Source: Ostrinia nubilalis | Lineage: Eukaryota; Arthropoda; Insecta; Lepidoptera; Crambidae | NCBI RefSeq assembly: GCF_963855985.1 | Contig: NC_087099.1 | Coordinates: 12,554,001 to 12,618,000, forward strand | Direction: 5' to 3' | Length of the DNA: 64,000 nt | Shown here: positions 1 to 11,200 of the stretch, piece after piece | Position numbering within the stretch: position 1 is the stretch's first letter | How the letters are laid out: each line of letters opens with the position of its first letter | The notes under the pieces: generated by a model | Told to the model about the DNA's origin: nothing | The model's database searches: none | Seen by the model: the letters and a program-made list of their open reading frames with translations, nothing else | Position numbers and translations under genes: made by a program

Positions 1-1981
1 ATTTGTAAGTAGATCGGCATGTGCTATTTTCGTGATTTGATTTGGTTATTTCAACACACTGGTGTCTGTTCTCCAGATATGTTTTAAACCACTGTAGCGC
101 GTTTCCACGTACTCCATATACTTCTAACTTATCCAGCAATATGTCATGAACTACCCGATCAAAGGCTTTAGACATGTCAAAAAAAAGCGCAGTAGCACAT
201 TGTTTTGAATTTAGGCCAAGGACAACTTCATGGACCAGGTTGAAGCAAGCTAGAGTAGTGGATTTTCCTTTTTGGAAACCATTTTGTTCTGGATTGATAA
301 TGTTAAACTTTAGACAAAATTTCATTAGCCTAGCTTGCATAGCCTTTTCAAATATTTTTGATAGCACAGGTATCAACGTTATAGGGCGATAGTTACCAAT
401 TTCAGACGTGTCCCCTTTTTTGTATATGGGCTTAACTATAGAAAACCTCAATTTTTCAGGAAACTGTCCTGTCTCAAAAGATAAGTTAATGAGATATCTT
501 AATACAGGAGCTAATTCATGGCTACAGTATTTTAAAATTTTTGTAGGAATTTCATCATACCCACATGCATTAGAATTTTTAAGAGACTGGATTAAATTTA
601 TCGTCTCTTTTACATTTAAAGGTTCCAAGAAGAGGGAGTTAGGAGTAGATTTTAAGTTAGTTAATACTTTTCTTTTTCTATCGTTGTCATAAATAAATTT
701 GTCACCACATATGTCAGTATAATAGTCGTTAAAAGCTTGAGCTATTTTGTTTGTATTTGTTATTATATTACCATTTAAGTCAATCTTTGAAATACCTAGC
801 TTCAGTTCGCGGTTTTTTGTTTCATTGTTAATGAGAATCCATGAGGCCTTGCATTTATTCTGACTATTTAGTAAAAATTTATTACTACAATTTTTTTGTG
901 CCGTTGAAATACATTTTTTGAGTATTTTACAATATTTTACATAGTTTTCTTTTTTAGTTTTGTCAGTATTTCTATAAGAGGCAAAGCGAAGCAATCTTTT
1001 CCTTTTAGTAGATATTTTTAAGCCTCTTGTGATCCATTTTTGTTTTTGAGGTTTATTATTAATTTTTAACTTTACCTTTGGAAAACACAAATTATAAAGC
1101 AAACACAAAGTTTCATGAAATATATTAAATGCTTCGTCCATATTTTTCTCTTGGCATACCTCGGAAAAAGTCAATGATTTCAGGTAGTTACAAAATTTGT
1201 TTTGGTTTTCATTACAGAAATCTCTTTTATATACAATCCGGTGTTGCACTAATGGCACTTTTTGAACGGGTATACTGAGCATTTGTGCAGTGTCATGGTC
1301 AGATAGTTGTAGTGGCAATACTCTTCCGACACCATGTTTTATATTACTAAGTATGTGATCTATACAATTTTCGCCTCTGGTAGGTTCGTTTATGTGGAGA
1401 GTAAGGTCAAAATTTTTGGCAATATCCATTAAGTAACGAGATTCTTTAGTACATATTAGGGTATTTATATTAAAGTCACCAGTGATAATGATTTTTTTGT
1501 TGTTATGTCTCCTAAATATGTCGGTAATTACTGCTTCTAGCTTAGCCAAGAAAGTATTTGCATATTTGTTATGTGAGGAGTATACGCAAAGTATGATTAA
1601 GTTATGAGCGAGTACTTCTACCCCACAACATTCAAATATATTTGGTACGACGTATTTACCGAAGCAGGTTAACTCTTTGTAGAGTAGTCCCCGCCTCAGC
1701 AGTATACATGTACCTCCTCGTTTTGTTTCTCTACAGTAGGTAGCGGCTAATTCGTAACATTTTAGTGTTAAATTTCTTTCCTCGCCCCTCTTTACAAATG
1801 TTTCCGAAAAACAGAGTGCATCCGGTTTAGTTTTATTGTCTTCTAATTCTGACATAGTTATTTGTATTAAATCTTTTTTAGATAAAAAGCTTGCTATATT
1901 TTGGTGGAATACAATAAAGGGTTCATTTTTTATGGATTTTTGGTCTTTTTGGTTGTTATGAGTCACGAAAAAAGTTATTTC
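1..1981 (-). CDS. LINE ORF2 (partial): endonuclease and N-terminal reverse transcriptase
   Basis: This frame is open from just after a TAG at 1982-1984 down to base 1. It would nick target DNA and copy element RNA into it (target-primed reverse transcription). Endonuclease signatures are FHQN near 1900, GDFNIN near 1463-1483 and SDHD at 1292-1303. Reverse transcriptase motifs follow: YRPITLIPVLSK near 358-394, GFQKGKSTTLA near 248-280 and FFDMSKAFDRV (first catalytic Asp) near 158-185. The frame overlaps the ORF1 end by 26 nt in the +1 register. The first in-frame ATG is at 1855, downstream of the endonuclease start. Translation therefore probably depends on frameshifting, reinitiation or a non-ATG start, unless this copy has mutated. 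The C-terminal RT lies outside the window. Confidence 0.88.
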
Positions 1982-3572
1982 CTAGGTCAGTCTTATGTGT
2001 TACAGATGCAAGCTTTTTAGGTTTAAAGAAGTCTAGTATTAATGTTTGTTTGGTCAATTTAGTTGGTGAGTCATGCGTTGTAGGTTTAGTTTCCCTTGTC
2101 GTTCGTCTATTACACATTGAAGTTATTCTTGTAGCACGTATTTGGCGCCTGATAAAATCATAATTTAGGTATTTTCGATCATAATCAATAGAGTCCATTA
2201 GTATATTTAAGTAATAGCATGTGTCATGAATATAGCTCTGATAGTGATTTTTGTTCTTAAAAAAGTAACAATTTGAAAACCTTTTACATAACAAAGTAAG
2301 CTCTCTATTTAACAATGTACTATTGACATGCCTGCAATTCATTACATTCATTACAATAATTGTCTGATTTTGCAACGATTTCAACAATGTATATAATTCT
2401 AATATGGTAATCATTGGATCGCGGTCATTTTCCCCAACACACAATACAAGTTTATCCAATTTATTAATTCCTAGGTTTTGGCAGGTTTTTAATACTTCTA
2501 CCGTGGGAGCGTCAGGTTTTATAAATGCTGATATTTGGTATTTGTCGCATTTATACTTATTTCTTGTTTTCGTTAGAGCTGCTGCAAGTCCGGTGCATTG
2601 TTGGGTTCCAATAATAATTATTCTTTGAGCTGAATGTTTTTCGTCGGTGTCATCGTCGCTATGGCTTAATTTATTACCATATCTAGAAGATGAAGTCTCG
2701 GCGCATTTATTATTATCCAGATATAGCTTGGTTCTAAGTTCATCGACTTGTATTTGTAGTGCAGCTATTTCCCCCTCGGCCATCAGCAATTGTTGTTGCA
2801 GTTTTTCAATTTTTTCTTGAAGAGCTGATGTGTATTCAGTAGTTACATTTCTAGTGGCGGTGTCAGTCATGTATCTAGGAGAGAATGATGACGTTGAACG
2901 TCTTATTCTGTTTTTCCTCGTCGGTGTTACTGTTGACAGGAGGTCAGATTTATTCGGTGTTGAGGTTTGGCACATTTTCATCAGAACTTCGATTTCCTTA
3001 CTCAGTTTGCCTATCTGTTTCTTTAATTCGTTGTTCTCTATAATAGTACTTTCCAACTCGTTTTGTGTCGTCATAAGACTTGTTGTGAGGTCATTTATTT
3101 GTTCTCTAAGGTCTTCCGTGTCCAAAGGAATGAAGTCCACACTCTTTGAGAATCTTTCCGTTACAGTATCATCGGAAGAATATTCATCCCCGAAGTCTAG
3201 AGTGTCATTTGTATAGGAGTCCTTTGGGCTTTGCTGTGATGATTCCAGTGTTAGGTTAGAATCCTTTGATGTGGTCGGTAATTGTTTCCTCAATGTTACA
3301 TTTGAGACTTCTTTGTCATTACTCGTAGTGTTAGTGGGTTTTATTGGCTTAGGGTTCAGTTTGCACACCCGACACTTAACTTTTGCTCTCTTTTCTGGTA
3401 CCATTAGTCTATACAGCTTTTCAGACAGGCCAATGCAATCAAAATCATATCGTTTGTTGCATTGTGAGCATAATATAGTTTCATTTTTTTCCCTTTTCAG
3501 CTTACACTTACTGCACACAACTGGATTTTTGCAATAAGATTTGTCGTCTTTTCTTCCCTTAGACTCCATCAT
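1956..3572 (-). CDS. LINE ORF1 protein, PHD finger + coiled coil + SGNH-like region, 538 aa
   Basis: Start ATG at 3572, with a second ATG immediately after it. In family terms this is the nucleic-acid-binding partner that packages LINE RNA. Residues 20-70 hold a PHD-like zinc finger with pairs C20/C23, C35/C38, C46 and C67/C70. The usual His of the HxxC pair is Asp43. Residues about 155-200 and 250-285 have heptad-like Leu/Ile/Glu patterns typical of coiled coils. Residues about 317-450 resemble the SGNH-hydrolase-like domain of some CR1/L2 ORF1 proteins, with a GEND motif at 380-383. The canonical GDS nucleophile motif is not visible, so catalysis is doubtful. Residues 509-516 read QTLILDFF followed by KPKK, a good match to a PCNA-interacting (PIP) box. 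Asp/Ser/Thr-rich linkers lie between the domains. The frame is intact to the stop at 1956-1958. Confidence 0.88.
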   Translation of the reverse strand: MMESKGRKDDKSYCKNPVVCSKCKLKREKNETILCSQCNKRYDFDCIGLSEKLYRLMVPEKRAKVKCRVCKLNPKPIKPTNTTSNDKEVSNVTLRKQLPTTSKDSNLTLESSQQSPKDSYTNDTLDFGDEYSSDDTVTERFSKSVDFIPLDTEDLREQINDLTTSLMTTQNELESTIIENNELKKQIGKLSKEIEVLMKMCQTSTPNKSDLLSTVTPTRKNRIRRSTSSFSPRYMTDTATRNVTTEYTSALQEKIEKLQQQLLMAEGEIAALQIQVDELRTKLYLDNNKCAETSSSRYGNKLSHSDDDTDEKHSAQRIIIIGTQQCTGLAAALTKTRNKYKCDKYQISAFIKPDAPTVEVLKTCQNLGINKLDKLVLCVGENDRDPMITILELYTLLKSLQNQTIIVMNVMNCRHVNSTLLNRELTLLCKRFSNCYFFKNKNHYQSYIHDTCYYLNILMDSIDYDRKYLNYDFIRRQIRATRITSMCNRRTTRETKPTTHDSPTKLTKQTLILDFFKPKKLASVTHKTDLGNNFFRDS

Positions 3573-3660
3573 TAATTAAAAAAAAATAAAAAGTGGAAAA
3601 AAATCAAAGTGTCAAAAATACAGCACTGGCAAAAAGCAAAAAGTAACTTTCTAGTCTCTC

Positions 3661-3727
3661 TGGCGGTGGGATTTGAACTTGGGTTCACTGCGTATTGAAC
3701 CACACTTCATCCAATTGCGCTATCTGT
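3661..3727 (-). repeat. tRNA-like sequence (tRNA-derived remnant)
   Basis: Read on the - strand, the segment has an A-box match (TAGCGCAATTGG) followed about 30 nt later by a near-match to a B box (GTTCAAATCC), with tRNA-like spacing. The T-stem does not pair well and no clean acceptor stem forms, so it is unlikely to be a working tRNA gene. It may be a tRNA pseudogene or a SINE head. It lies about 90 bp upstream of LINE ORF1. Confidence 0.35.
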
Positions 3728-4381
3728 CGATGATATGGAGTGGCGAATTTGTCTATTATGTATCAACTGGAGCTTATACGTGTTTTAGAAAGTCCGTTGA
3801 CTGTCATTGGTTCATGAGTCACACACAACACGTCTATTTGTTGCACTTTGTTTATTCACCTTCACTTCGTAGAAAAAATACGTTCACTGTATTAGCGTTT
3901 TTGATAATTTAACTTCACTGGATTGTTTATTGGAGAGTTTTTTGTAACAGTTAGTTGGTAAATATGTTTAACTTCGCGTATTATATACTGGTTAGGCTTA
4001 AAGTCGCAAGTGACACGAATTTGGAAATATTTACTACGGAGCTTTGCGCAACACAGCCGCTCGGTGCGGGGCGCGCGCGGGGAGTTGCAGAAATAAATGA
4101 GTTTTAATGAAATCGATAGATAGATAAATGACTATATTTTGTCATATAAGTTACTATTTCTATAAAAATAGTTGTTGAAATGAAAAATTAAGTCGCGGTT
4201 CTCTTGTAAATAATTTCAAGACCCATTCAAAGAGTCTTTTGAAAATTTATGTTGGTAAATTCGTAGAAAACTGACATAATAATATGTATTTCAAATTCGA
4301 TGTAATATTATGTTGCTACCTAAGTAGTTGCTTCTAAAACTACACTTCATCTGCTACTACTTTTGTTACATTTATAAAATA
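3728..4381. other. No gene recognised; AT-rich sequence
   Basis: This is AT-rich sequence with one short GC-rich patch near 4040-4085. No coding frame, splice-bounded exon or terminal inverted repeat stands out. Confidence 0.4.
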
Positions 4382-4612
4382 CTAGCTTTCCGCCCGCGGC
4401 TTCGCCCGCGTGGAATTTTGTCTGTCACAGAAAAACTTTATCGCGCGCGTCCCTGTTTCAAAAACCGGGATAAAAACTATCCTATGTTCTTTCCCGGGAC
4501 TCAAACTATCTCTATGCCAAATTTCATCAAAATCGGTTGCGAGGTTTAAGCGGGAAAGCGTAACAGACAGACAGACAGACAGAGTTACTTTCGCATTTAT
4601 AATATTAGTTGG
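4382..4612 (+). repeat. Lepidopteran interspersed repeat with (CAGA)n, full-length copy
   Basis: It begins ACTAGCTTTCCGCCCGCGGC and ends in an ATTTATAATATTAGT-type tail, with a CAGACAGACAGA run near 4566-4582. Related copies occur at 27576-27780 (-), 36748-36960 (+) and 37224-37456 (-). The layout (GC-rich head, conserved block, tetranucleotide run, AT-rich tail) matches a dispersed repeat class common around lepidopteran microsatellites. It may be a non-autonomous element or the 3' end of a LINE. It has no coding capacity. Confidence 0.75.
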
Positions 4613-4619
4613 GATTCCA

Positions 4620-6340
4620 AAACTAGTTATTAATATGCCATTTGCCTTTTATGATTAATATATTGTTGACGACGCCTTTGAAGTCAGTAAACGCTATAAA
4701 AAAGTTCATGATGCGAATATTGTTTCACATCAAAGGAGTACCGACCATTACCGTTTAATGAGCGTCATTATTTATTAATGCTTTTCATTTTGCCTTAGGA
4801 AAATTTCTCAAACGCGAAATCTAGATCGATATTTTTACAAAATTCAGTTAAAACTTCATTATGAATAAAGTTGTTACGATAAGACCATAATAGACACGAA
4901 CGAAATTTTAGTACGCAATCAAAAAAACTTGTGAATTCATAAAAGAGCAATAAAAACGCGACGATTCATTAAATTAAGAAAATAATAGTCTACTTTAAGG
5001 CCAAAGGAATGGAGCTCAGTGATTTGTTATCATTTTTAAAAGTGGTTCTCTGTCTTAAATTGGTTTCTTATTTCATCAAACTTTGTTTAGATAAAATATT
5101 TCTACCAAATGAAATTAATTTTATTGTTGTTCGGTTCATAATTTCACAAACGTTCTATCGTTATCATTTTCTCACAAAATTAAAATGTTCTTTATCTTTG
5201 TTGTTTCCTTGCCTGTTATACATTTTTGGAATGTCTTCTAAGAATACACGCTTAATAAATATGACATACTTCATTTATCAATGGATTCAGTTCATACAGT
5301 GTAGTGAAGAACTAAGGCAGTTTGCCTTAGTTTAGTTCTTGGCAACCTACCCTTTACTTCCCTTTCTTTAGATCCTAATGGGTTTCTAGATTACAATCCC
5401 CTGAAACGCTTGTAAACATTTTTTTCGTTTCACTGAAGCGTGAACGTACAGCCTTAACCTAAAAAGCTGGATTGTGTAATACTTGGTCATACTTGGAGCG
5501 GAGCCAAGCTTTTCCTACTTAGTCAATTTATTGTTCTCGGTCACCTGCTTTGGCTGCAAACATAATTGTTTTACAATTTCATAGTTAGTAATACCAGTAA
5601 TACTGTCTAGCTTTGTTACTATTTCTAACAACAGTTTAATTACTACGTCAGCAGTTTTTGATTGAAGTTACTAATTTCTAGAGATCCGTACGTTTATTCC
5701 ATGTGTTTAGAATACAGTTAACATTTCCAGATCTAAGTAAATGAACCGTCCGATTAGTTATTTACTTCCATCTCAGGAATTTCCATCTCAAAAAATCTCT
5801 TAATTTTTTTCCTTTCAGTCCTAAGTTTTCATTTTCAGTGTCATTAATCTTATATTGACTCTACATAGTAATTCTTTCTACATCGGCCCGCTGCATTATT
5901 GAGTGCCCGGGCCTGCATTTTTAGGCCCGGGTACACAAACCATTAGCCCCGTTACATAATAAAACATTGACAGCATCGGGTCATTTGGTTATTTGACAAG
6001 ATCTTGCGAGATAAAATATCAACCATTTATGATTACTTTCATTAGAAAGTATGAAAGTATACATATGGCAAACAATTTAACATAAAATTATAATCGCTCA
6101 TATTGTTAGCTGAAGTACTAAGCCTAACTGCAATGATATTTTATTCTTAAAAACATAATCATAAAGCAAACTATTTTAAAGTTAAAAGTGAAAAAACGGT
6201 GCAAATTTTCTAAAATATGTAAGCACTACGTTAGTTACGTAAGTTGCTATTTTAACGTCTGTCTGTCGAATAAATAAATAAGCTCTATGTATAAACTTAC
6301 CTACAATTAACCCCGTTAGCCCGTCTGGCGCTAAATATAC
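4620..6340. other. No gene recognised; AT-rich intronic sequence with one hairpin
   Basis: No convincing coding region. A frame at 5009-5335 is hydrophobic, has no recognisable domain and shows composition-driven codon use. A small GC-rich hairpin (CCCGGGCCT paired with AGGCCCGGG) lies at 5906-5931. Confidence 0.4.
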
Positions 6341-6349
6341 AATGGCTAT

Positions 6350-6950
6350 CTGTTGTCGTGATATGTCAGCGTGCCTGCATTATTTAGTCTGCCGGGCGGC
6401 GTCCATTACTGCGTCGGTTAGCGCTAATTTGCTTAGCTTAGCCTTTATAGACACGTCAAAGAATGCAATCCCCGGGGCGTTGCTTAAATCAATTCCACAC
6501 TTTACTTTAATTACAACTAGTATATTTAATGTGTCATATAGGGAAAGGTTTCGTTTTCTGAATTTTCTAACGTTGAAAAATTTATATTGTAGTAAAATCT
6601 GTTGTGGTGATATGTCAGCCTTTATAGACACGTCAAAGAATGCAATCCCCGGGGCGTTGCGTTAATCCCTGTCAATTCCACACTTTAATTACAACTAGTC
6701 AATTTGTGTCATTTATAGAAAAGTCTCGTTTTCAGAATTTTCTAACGTTGAAAAATTTATATTGTAGTAAAATCTGTTGTGGTGATATGTCAGCGTGCCT
6801 GCATTATTTGGTCTGCCGGGCGGCGTCCATTACTGCGTCGGTTAGCGCTAATTTGCTTAGCTTAGCCTGTGACACGTCAAAGAATGCAATCCCCGGGGCG
6901 TTGCTTTAATCCTGTCAATTCCACACTCCACTTTAATTAGTCGGTGCGCT
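6350..6950 (+). repeat. Three-unit tandem repeat
   Basis: Three units begin with CTGTTGT[C/G]GTGATATGTCAGC at 6350, 6599 and 6774. Unit 1 is about 249 bp. Unit 2 is about 175 bp and lacks the block containing GCCGGGCGGCGTCC. Unit 3 is again long but ends within the array. All units carry GACACGTCAAAGAATGCAAT followed by CCCCGGGGCG. The translated frames here arise from the repeat and look non-coding. Confidence 0.85.
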
Positions 6951-6989
6951 AACACCAGCTTACAAGTAGTAGTTATGTGTTGACATTTT

Positions 6990-7906
6990 AATTAACACGT
7001 TGAGTGCGAAACCAGGTCTATAGACCTTGTGTACGTCTCGCTTACCGTGCGGCTAAGAAAATTATAGTCTTCCTTGTCGTGCGAAAGGCATAACTTCAAT
7101 TGGGTCCGGTGTAGGAAAGTGATGAATATATATCTATGATGTATTCTTAAAATAGAATCCAATGATGTACCTACCTTAATACCAGGTTTTTAGACCTGGT
7201 ACCGCACGGAAGTAATAAAATGTCTTCACAATGCGAAACCAGGTCGAAGCACCTTGTACCCTGCGCACCTGGTACCGCACCCCACGCTAGCTTCATGCAG
7301 CCAGTGTTGCCTCGCATTCGTAAGAAACGCACATGTCGACATGGCGTCAAGAGAAACAAACAAAATCAAAACTGCAAATTGATTATAATTTAATTTGCTA
7401 CACGATTTATTGCTAATTTAAATAATGTTTTTCGTGACAAACATTTGAAGTTGTAACTAAATGTTATTAAATAATATGTTTTCTTTAAATGTAGCTTATT
7501 TAAGTATTTATGCACGTATGTCTTATTTGTAAAATATTTAGACTAAATTATTAAAACATCTTTGTTTGTTACTTTTTTAAATTTTTATTAAAACTTAATT
7601 TAAACTATCGATATTTGTATTTCACATCCCTAGAATACCCACCAGATTTCCCTACTTCAGTGCGGCACAGGGTGCATAAGCCTTGTATTTTGAATATAGC
7701 TATAATTTTTATACTAAACAAGTTATTCACGAACGCCTTCAGGTGTATGTCAATAAATGCATTATTATTAATATTCAAAGAAAAAAAACACAATATCTAT
7801 TAACATGAAGCCAAAAATAAAATTTATATATCTTAAATATTACAAGGTCTTTAAGCCTTGTGCCGCCACAATGTAAGTTTTAATACCAGGTTTATTGACC
7901 TTGTAC
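6990..7906. repeat. Cluster of ACCAGGT/ACCTGGT palindromic motifs
   Basis: At least five related units of the form ACCAGGT-N5/6-ACC(T/A)(G/T)GT occur at 7011-7030, 7181-7200, 7238-7256, 7842-7860 and 7887-7903, most of them next to GTACCGCA or a variant. The left edge reads TTAACACGTTGAGTGCG (from about 6990), which resembles the TTAA-flanked ends of piggyBac-like MITEs. No matching right end was found. Confidence 0.55.
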
Positions 7907-8164
7907 CGAAGGAATGGAAAGTATTAGAAAGTTACTGCCGCAGCAAAGGTGTTAAAGGTGTTGTTTTCAGTCATCTCTAGGATTATCCACGCTGGGAAAA
8001 TTGCTATATTGGTGACAAACCAACTTGTGTGATGACAAACTATATTTTGTTTTGAATATTATTATATTCACTTTATTAAGTGAAATGCAAAAAAAGTTAA
8101 CAAGAGACCATTTATACCTTAATTTACATCATTATCACCTGTTTAAATATGTGAAAAAAATCTT

Positions 8165-8238
8165 TGTGGAAATCCTTGGGGAGGCCTTTGTCCAGCAGTG
8201 GACGTCTTTAGGCTGAAACAAACGAACGAACGAAATAA
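8165..8238 (+). repeat. RTE-type LINE 3'-terminal fragment
   Basis: The + strand encodes a short peptide ending LGEAFVQQWTSLG and a stop, the typical C-terminus of a lepidopteran RTE-like LINE. A GAAC-repeat tail follows (AACGAACGAACGAA). Everything upstream is missing, so this is a 5'-truncated insertion. Confidence 0.7.
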
Positions 8239-8239
8239 A

Positions 8240-11200
8240 AAAAATAAAATAAAAGTATTAATTTATCAACCTACCATGAAATACCTACATTTATGCTTAA
8301 CGGATTTACTTAAAATATTGCAAATTAATATCTTTTGAAAGCCATAAATGATACCATATTTTTTACCGACACAACCCTACGCCTTGCCACGCACCGGCGG
8401 GCTTCAGCGGCCGCTAACTGCGTCACCGCGTCAACTGAACGCGGTAATTACTGCCCACAGCGGTGTTACACCGCCCAATTAAACAGAAACCAACCTCAAC
8501 GATTATGACACATAATCGGAACACCGTTATAAAGACTTCAACGCGTCAACACTTAAAAGTTATGATGTACTAGTATACCTACCAACCTATTTCTACAGTC
8601 AGAGGACAAACAGGTGTGACAAAATTTCTTTTTCAGCTGTAAATCTTAACTATGGTTTTAAAACGATTTAAAAAAAATATTTTTGCTCTATGTTTTAAAA
8701 TCACATGAGCTTATCGCTATGCACAACCATTCATAGTTTCCGCTATGATGATGTCCACATTTTTACCTTATTGTACGATGCTAAATAAATCACAGCTACT
8801 AGTATATTTTGATAATTTGACGTGTATTTTCCTAATTGTTATGCTTTTCTCCGTCAACCATCTATAGCAAGTAGGTAACTACCAAGGCACTATTTTACGT
8901 TTAAGCACATTTCAAACCAACTGTAGTGAATGACTGCATCTGAATAACGAGAGATCGCATGAAGTGCCCTGAGGGCCAATTGTTAGAATCAACAATGGGA
9001 CAATCCAGTTGATTGAAGCCTACAATGTCAGCCTAACAATAGTTAGCAAAACGCACATTACTAAGCCTAGCCACGTACGGTACGAGTCTAGCCAGTCTGA
9101 GCTTAGTGCTAATCTGCCGAGGCAACTAGCAGCCTGTGCAATCCAGGCAGTGCCTAACTTCAGCTGCAGCCCGTCGAGTTCTTAAGCTGGTTGTTAGGAG
9201 CGAGACATATTGCCTTAAGCGAGAAAATAAGTTGGAAACGTTATTTATTTCAAGTTAGCGCCTGCGTTAACTCGATCATCAGTTGAATGTTCGGTGTGAG
9301 AATGTTTTTATATGTACCCACTTTTGTGTTCGCGCGTTTCCGTAATTAATATTTTTGTTAAATTGTATTTTCTCTACAAGTTATTTTTGTAATCTTTTGA
9401 GAAAATAAATATCTTAAACCTAAAGTTAATTTTTAGCAAAATCGTGTCTATACATTATGTGTGCGACTTTTCAAACAATAGATTTTTCTAATAACATTTA
9501 GCTAATTTAATACAATCGATGACTCTACCTATAATAAGCAAATGTCTCTATATATTTCTATGAAACTACGCAATTGTTTGCAAAGGCACCTTAGATACTT
9601 TTACCCATATCTCAGTTATTTGACGTGACAAATTGCTCTACAATTGGCAATTTTATTATCAAAGAGAATGAACTGATTCAATTCGATCCAACATTTTCCT
9701 AACCTTTTATTCAAAAGAAAGGTGAGCGTAGGAATTTTCCCTCACAAGGCTTGGCAATGTATTTTATTTATGCCTGCATTTAATAATAGTGTCACGGCCA
9801 ACATAATCGATATGTATTTAAGTTCACGGAGCCTCACATGCTGTATTTACTTTTATAACTAAGTAAAAAATGTGAAATTATAATAAACATGTGAAGATAT
9901 TTGGTACTCACTAAATTTCTGTTTGTGTTTTCAAATATACGAGTACCTACCACAGCTGTTATTATCTTCTCGGTACTGCATTCCAACGTGACGTAGTTTG
10001 CCATTGTTCCTGAAATATATTAATTATTTAAATGGATTTATTTGCTCAGAATGCAAACAATACAGAATTGTATACCTACTGAATTAACTAAAGATCAATA
10101 GACGTAAATGAGGAGACAGCTGTGCTTTAAAGCAATTCTCTCGGCAAATGGTGCTACAAAGTAAATCTCGTAGCCCGTCGTAGTCTATACATAGATAGCT
10201 AGATGATTGTAGCATTTGTAGCCCATAAGCCGTAGTATATGCAATACAGAATAGACGATGCTACCATATGAATGTGCAACAACAAAATAGCTTAAAAGTA
10301 AAACTTTTTATACATTTTACGTTACTTTATGTAACTTAATATAATCGTTTCCATTCTCAATCGGACCCTTATAAAAGCGAAATACCACTCACTCATATCA
10401 CGAATTCTCAGAAACTATAATCCTACAAACTAGGTTCCTTATAGGGTATCTTAGACCGCTAAGAACGGATTTTATGAAACTCCGCACCAAGGAGGATAAA
10501 TCGGGATCCACGTGAACGAAGTCGCGAGCGGCCGCTATTACTAGATATAGCTAAATTGATTTTGAACTTGCACAGCTTTCACTTTAGCCAAATGAAATCT
10601 AAAGTTTTGGCTTACTTACTTACTTTGCGCTGATTTTGCGCATTAGAGAAAACAAAGACAATCGATTCCAGTAGCTCAATTCGGACTGCAGGCAATCTTA
10701 GTGGCTAACTTTGGAGCTTTCTCAAAGCTGCTTAAAGTTTCTCCTTGAATATTAGCTGCACAATCGATAATATTTAATCTACTCGAAGGAAGTTGCTTTA
10801 GTTTGGTTAGAGATCTTCAGGACAGTATTTTGAAGTAAGAACTTTCACTTCGCAAATCTACGCGTATGTATGTACCTATTTTGGGATAATATCACGGTTG
10901 CAGGCGTTGGCGTTAAATTAAGATTCAAAAATGTAAATAAATCGTTTTTTCAACCAAATAATCATAGTGGACATTCTTGTGTGATGCTTTTACGAGTAAG
11001 TCCAGCAGTGGACGTCTTTTGGTAAAGCGATACGAAATGTGGAGGTTAGATATTATGGAATATAGTCCGCAATGTGCTACGCATTGCTCATAAATTATCA
11101 TATTTTATAGCGAGTTTTCATGAACAATTTCTGCTGAAAGATCAAGGATTGAGTTATACGCTAGTAAATTACTTCAATGGCTGCACCAGTCTGTCACCAA

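Larger units (their letters stand above)
1..3572 (-). mobile_element. Non-LTR retrotransposon (CR1/jockey-like LINE), 3' part cut by the window edge
   Basis: Two long open frames lie head to tail on the - strand. ORF1 (3572 to 1956) has a PHD-like zinc finger, coiled coils and an SGNH-like region. ORF2 (about 1981 to the window edge) has an apurinic-type endonuclease followed by reverse transcriptase. This layout is known from CR1-superfamily and related LINEs. Both frames are uninterrupted within the window, so the copy is probably young. The rest of the RT, including its YxDD box, and the 3' end lie beyond base 1. The 5' boundary could not be fixed: A-rich sequence precedes ORF1 and no target-site duplication can be seen because the other end is missing. 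The clade is inferred from domain order, not from a phylogeny. Confidence 0.9.

Noticed and set aside
2404..3537. + strand frames opposite the LINE ORF1
   Set aside because: Antisense shadows with no domain of their own.
5009..5335. 108-codon + strand frame
   Set aside because: Hydrophobic and AT-driven, with no domain, no splice sites and no conservation signal visible.
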